From positions 310,001-374,000 of the forward strand of contig CAZWSX010000004.1 in assembly GCA_964636985.1 (NCBI GenBank): a stretch of 64,000 nucleotides of DNA. Direction: 5' to 3'. Shown piece after piece: positions 60,835 to 64,000 of the stretch. Every line of letters begins with the position of its first letter. The first letter of the stretch is position 1. The position numbers and the translations under genes were made by a program. The DNA is from CAZWSX01 sp964636985 (lineage in GTDB: Bacteria > Planctomycetota > Planctomycetia > Pirellulales > Pirellulaceae). The notes beneath the pieces are model-generated. The model was not told the DNA's origin and did no database searches. It saw only the letters and a list, made by a program, of their open reading frames with translations.

Positions 60835-62073
60835 ATGTCGAAGACCGTCGTGCGGCTCGTTGTCATTCTCGCCATTGCCGGTGTCGCCAGCTTTGCCGCG
60901 TATCAGTACTGGCTTAATCAGCAGAACGCCCTTCCGGCTGGAATTGCGTCGGGTAACGGACGCATTGAGGCAAAGCTCGTCGATATTGCGGCTAAGGAGT
61001 CGCTCCGCGTCAAAGAGGTACGGGTCGACGAAGGCGATATTGTTCAGCCGGGCCAAGTGGTGGTGGTCATGGACACCTCGACCCTCGATGCCCAACTTGA
61101 GCAAGCCAAGGCCGAGGAGTTAACGGCGGAAGAGAAAGTCGCTGTCAACAAAGCGACGATCGTGCAGAAGAAGAGCGAAGTCAAGCTCGCCGAGACAGAA
61201 CTGGTTCGCTACAAAAAACTCCGCGAAAAGAATGCCACCTCTCAGCAGGACGTCGACCGTCATGAGACGGCCCTTGAAGTGTCCCAGGCAGCGTTGGACA
61301 AAGAGAACGCAGCCCTTCGGACGGCCGAACAAGAAGTGAAGGTGGCAGCGGCCAACGTGGCAACCATTAAAACGCGGATTGATGATGCGACGTTGGCCTC
61401 TCCGGTCCGCGGGCGCGTACTCTATCGCCTCACGGAAGTTGGCGAAGTGCTGCAACCTGGAGGCAAGGCGCTCACAATTGTCAATTTGGAAGACGTCTAC
61501 ATGGAGATCTTTTTGCCGTCGGAACAGGCGGGCAAGATCAAGATTGGCGCCGATGCAAGGCTAACCGTAGACCACGTGCCAGGTAAATCGGCAGCAGCGA
61601 AAGTCAGTTTTGTGTCACCCGAGGCCCAGTTTACGCCCAAGCAAGTGGAGACCAAAAGCGAACGTGACAAGCTGATGTTTCGCGTCAAGATCCAGGCGCC
61701 TCAGGAACTCGTTCAAGCTTTTATCGAACGGATCAAGACGGGCGTGCGTGGCGTGGGATATGTCAAGCTCGACGACGCGACGCCATGGCCGGCGAATCTG
61801 TCGAACGTCGTAAAGCCCGAAGATTTCGCGAAGCAGATAGAAGCGGAGGCGCCCAAGGATTCGCCTGACGCAAAGGCAACGGACAAAGCTAAGGCAAAAG
61901 AGACGAAAACGAAAGAAGCAAATTCAGAAGAGTCGACCACCAAGAAAACGACGACAGAAGAGACCAAGACAAGCGATACGACGACAGAAGAGCAAAAGAC
62001 GGACGAAGGGAGTACGGAATCGTCGCCTGCCAAGAGCGGGGATGAAGAAGAAGCGAAATCAGAAACGCCCTAG
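60835..62073 (+). CDS. HlyD-family membrane fusion protein with long charged tail
   Basis: A 412-residue periplasmic adaptor. One N-terminal helix (VVRLVVILAIAGVASFAAYQ) anchors it in the inner membrane. A lipoyl-like half (RIEAKLVDIAAKESLRVKEV, VDEGDIVQPGQVVVVMDTST) is followed by an alpha-helical hairpin (about 95-185) and the second lipoyl half (ASPVRGRVLYRLTEVGEVLQ), then a beta-barrel domain (VYMEIFLPSEQAGKIKIG). The last 70 residues, from about 340, are Lys/Glu/Thr/Ser-rich and repetitive (KETKTKEANSEESTTKKTTT), an unusual unstructured tail. It links the RbbA-type ABC protein to the TolC-type channel. The next gene starts 27 bases downstream. Confidence 0.92.
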   Translation: MSKTVVRLVVILAIAGVASFAAYQYWLNQQNALPAGIASGNGRIEAKLVDIAAKESLRVKEVRVDEGDIVQPGQVVVVMDTSTLDAQLEQAKAEELTAEEKVAVNKATIVQKKSEVKLAETELVRYKKLREKNATSQQDVDRHETALEVSQAALDKENAALRTAEQEVKVAAANVATIKTRIDDATLASPVRGRVLYRLTEVGEVLQPGGKALTIVNLEDVYMEIFLPSEQAGKIKIGADARLTVDHVPGKSAAAKVSFVSPEAQFTPKQVETKSERDKLMFRVKIQAPQELVQAFIERIKTGVRGVGYVKLDDATPWPANLSNVVKPEDFAKQIEAEAPKDSPDAKATDKAKAKETKTKEANSEESTTKKTTTEETKTSDTTTEEQKTDEGSTESSPAKSGDEEEAKSETP

Positions 62074-62100
62074 CACCGCAGCCCAACGAGACACAACACC

Positions 62101-64000
62101 ATGGATTCCACGGCGTCCGAGTCGAAAGACTCGTCGGGCGGCGGTAAACCGGTTGTGACGATTGACAGCGTCACACATCACTATTGCAAAACACGCGCGC
62201 TCGACTCCATTTCGCTCGACATTCCCAGCGGAATCATGGTGGGCGTCGTAGGCCCGGACGGCGTCGGCAAATCGACCCTTCTTGCTCTCGTTGCAGGCTC
62301 GAAGAAGCTGCAAAAAGGGAAGGTGATGGTGTTGGATGGGGACATGGGAGATGTCCGCCACCGCCGCAGTGTTTGCCCTCGCATCGCCTACATGCCGCAG
62401 GGGCTCGGCAAGAATCTCTATCTGGAACTGAGCGTCTACGACAACGTCGATTTCATGGCGCAGCTGTTCGGGCTATCGCGCGCCGAGCGCCCCGCGAAGG
62501 TACGGGAACTACTTGAGGCGACCGGACTGGGCCCGTTTGCCGATCGGCCGGCCGGCAAGTTGTCGGGGGGCATGAAACAAAAAGTGGGGCTGTGCGGTGC
62601 ACTGGTTCACGAGCCCGATTTGCTGATTCTGGATGAGCCGACCACTGGCGTCGATCCGCTTTCGCGACAGCAGTTTTGGACGCTGATCGACGATATTCGC
62701 GCGGGTCGCCCCAGCATGAGCGTCGTCATTTCGACGGCTTACATGGATGAGGCGCAGAAGTGGGACTGGATCGTCGCCATGGACGACGGGAAAGTCCTCT
62801 CGACCGGCACTCCCAAAGAGCTGATGCAGCGAACGGGCACGACCGACTTGGAAAAGTGTTTCATCAAGCTCCTTCCGGAGTCGAAAACGCAGGGGCACCA
62901 GGAACTGATCATTCCGCCACGGAACAGGAGCAATCCCGAAATCGCGATCGACGCGAACGGTCTCACTCGCCGGTTCGGAACGTTCACCGCCGTGGACCAC
63001 GTCACGCTCTCCATTGAACGGGGCGAAATCTTCGGCTTTCTCGGCAGCAATGGCTGCGGCAAGTCGACCACGATGAAGATGCTCACCGGGCTGTTGCCGC
63101 CGACGGAAGGTACGGCGACGTTGTTCGGCAAATCGGTCGAAGCGGGCAGCATGGAGGTCCGCAAAAATCTGGGCTACATGACGCAGGCCTTTTCGCTCTA
63201 CGGCGAATTGACCGTGCGGCAAAACCTGGTACTTGATGCCAGGCTCTACCATATTCCGGCTGCGAAGGCGAAAGCGCGGATCACAGAACTCGTGGAAAAA
63301 TTCGGCCTCGGGCCGCACATGGATGCGCTGGCGGACGATTTGCCGATGGGACTCAAGCAGCGGCTCTCGTTGGCGGTCGCCGTTTTGCACGATCCCCAGA
63401 TCTTGATCCTTGACGAACCAACGTCCGGCGTGGATCCCGTTGCCCGCGACAGTTTTTGGGAACTCCTGATCGACCTGTCACGCAACCAAGGCGTAACAAT
63501 CTTCGTGACGACTCACTTCATGAGCGAAGGGATGCGCTGTGATCGCATTTCTCTGATGCACGCGGGACGTGTGCTGGCCTGTGATGAGCCCCAAAAGCTG
63601 ATTGACGATCGAAAAGCGAGCGGCCTGGAAGAGGCCTTTATCGGATACATGGAGGACGCCATCGCTGAGGCCAAGAAGGGGAAGCCCGAGCAAAAACCTG
63701 CTGCCGCGGAGCCTCCCGCGGCAAAGGCGAAGGCGGCCTCACACGCTGGCGGAAGCGGACTTGGGAGCGGGTTGGTTCGGGTCGCGGCTTATACTCGAAA
63801 TGAAACGGTGCAAATTCTGCGCGATCCGATTCGGCTCTTGTTCGCGTTTGCGGGCTCGGCGCTCTTGATGCTCGCCTTTGGGTTCGGGATCACGACCGAC
63901 GTCGAACACATCCGTTTCGCGGCCCTCGACGAAGATCAGACGCCGGAAAGCCGAGCCTATCTGGAGCAATTCGCTTCGACGCCGCGCTATTTCGAAAAAA
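62101..64000 (+). CDS. RbbA-type ABC transporter with two ATPase domains and ABC-2 permease, C-terminus outside window
   Basis: 633 residues are visible and the frame stays open. The first ATPase has Walker A GPDGVGKS, signature LSGGMKQK and Walker B LLILDEPTTGVDP. The second has Walker A GSNGCGKST, Walker B LILDEPTSGVDP, but its signature reads LPMGLKQR rather than LSGG. A Lys/Ala/Pro-rich linker leads to the start of the membrane part (LLFAFAGSALLMLAFGFGI and ITTDVEHIRFAALDEDQTP), the ABC-2 permease type. This order matches RbbA/YhiH. RbbA was named for ribosome association in E. coli, but beside HlyD- and TolC-type genes an efflux role is more likely. A second permease probably lies just past the window. 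Confidence 0.9.
   Translation, partial: MDSTASESKDSSGGGKPVVTIDSVTHHYCKTRALDSISLDIPSGIMVGVVGPDGVGKSTLLALVAGSKKLQKGKVMVLDGDMGDVRHRRSVCPRIAYMPQGLGKNLYLELSVYDNVDFMAQLFGLSRAERPAKVRELLEATGLGPFADRPAGKLSGGMKQKVGLCGALVHEPDLLILDEPTTGVDPLSRQQFWTLIDDIRAGRPSMSVVISTAYMDEAQKWDWIVAMDDGKVLSTGTPKELMQRTGTTDLEKCFIKLLPESKTQGHQELIIPPRNRSNPEIAIDANGLTRRFGTFTAVDHVTLSIERGEIFGFLGSNGCGKSTTMKMLTGLLPPTEGTATLFGKSVEAGSMEVRKNLGYMTQAFSLYGELTVRQNLVLDARLYHIPAAKAKARITELVEKFGLGPHMDALADDLPMGLKQRLSLAVAVLHDPQILILDEPTSGVDPVARDSFWELLIDLSRNQGVTIFVTTHFMSEGMRCDRISLMHAGRVLACDEPQKLIDDRKASGLEEAFIGYMEDAIAEAKKGKPEQKPAAAEPPAAKAKAASHAGGSGLGSGLVRVAAYTRNETVQILRDPIRLLFAFAGSALLMLAFGFGITTDVEHIRFAALDEDQTPESRAYLEQFASTPRYFEK

Noticed and set aside
62509..63390. 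293-codon minus-strand frame
   Set aside because: Antisense to the RbbA-type gene with two complete Walker A motifs; a shadow frame.
1..64000. CRISPR array, insertion sequence, prophage or integron
   Set aside because: No regularly spaced repeats, transposase, integrase or phage structural genes were found on either strand.

Overview
The window looks like a chromosomal segment of a planctomycete, probably of the Pirellulales type. The evidence is the protein families: paired DUF1549/DUF1553 with DUF1501 and paired DUF1592-group with DUF1552 proteins carrying Planctomycete cytochrome c boxes, a BBP7 barrel, a Gly-rich 'mu-protocadherin-like' secreted protein, an LEDR-type surface protein, sulfatases, TIGR02999-like ECF sigma factors beside a giant Ser/Thr kinase, and a PEP-CTERM protein. 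Base composition and codon use look uniform. I see no insertion sequence, prophage, rRNA or CRISPR array.

Layout. 1-8.6 kb: a zinc metalloprotease cut by the window edge, a DsbD-like electron carrier with three tandem thioredoxin domains, a GT2 polyprenol-phosphate glycosyltransferase, an Lgt with an inserted PDZ domain, and tRNA-Val(GAC). 8.9-14.4 kb: an ECF sigma / Ser-Thr kinase / ECF sigma block on the minus strand. 14.6-20.4 kb: a PEP-CTERM protein, a Calx-beta/SdrD-B surface protein ending in a metzincin-like site, and a BBP7 barrel. 20.7-28.7 kb: DUF1501 and PSCyt1/DUF1549/DUF1553 proteins, a Tat-exported Gfo/Idh/MocA oxidoreductase and a sialate O-acetylesterase. 28.9-39.3 kb: a long minus-strand run. 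In transcription order it reads BASS transporter, GAF histidine kinase, two response regulators, DUF1254/1214 protein, SnoaL-like protein, Gly-rich protein, arylsulfatase and DUF4239 protein. 39.4-43.8 kb: a coupled DUF1592-group/DUF1552 pair. 43.8-48.9 kb: a seven-gene ExbB/ExbD-type operon. 49.3-52.5 kb: an Nramp-like transporter and the stator genes motA-motB. 52.8-58.4 kb: a PhnD-like binding protein with its own terminator, divergent from a sulfur-carrier cluster (TusA-like, DsrE-like, TusA-MetE fusion), then phosphoketolase. 58.4-64.0 kb: a Cys-rich secreted peptide, a TolC-type lipoprotein, an HlyD-type adaptor and an RbbA-type ABC protein running off the window.

The most unusual locus is 53.7-55.9 kb. 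Two degenerate TusA-like sulfur-carrier modules and a DsrE-like protein sit with a catalytic-domain-only MetE-like methyltransferase. One TusA module is fused to that methyltransferase, and the fusion is interrupted by a single in-frame TAG. Its zinc ligands are intact on the far side of the stop. I infer a sulfur- or methyl-transfer system, not proven here. Other notable items are the third thioredoxin domain of DsbD that has lost its CXXC, the Lgt-PDZ chimera, the sigma-kinase-sigma block, the stator operon with three ExbB-like and two ExbD-like subunits, a perfect palindrome between two response-regulator genes, and a 19-cysteine repeat peptide.
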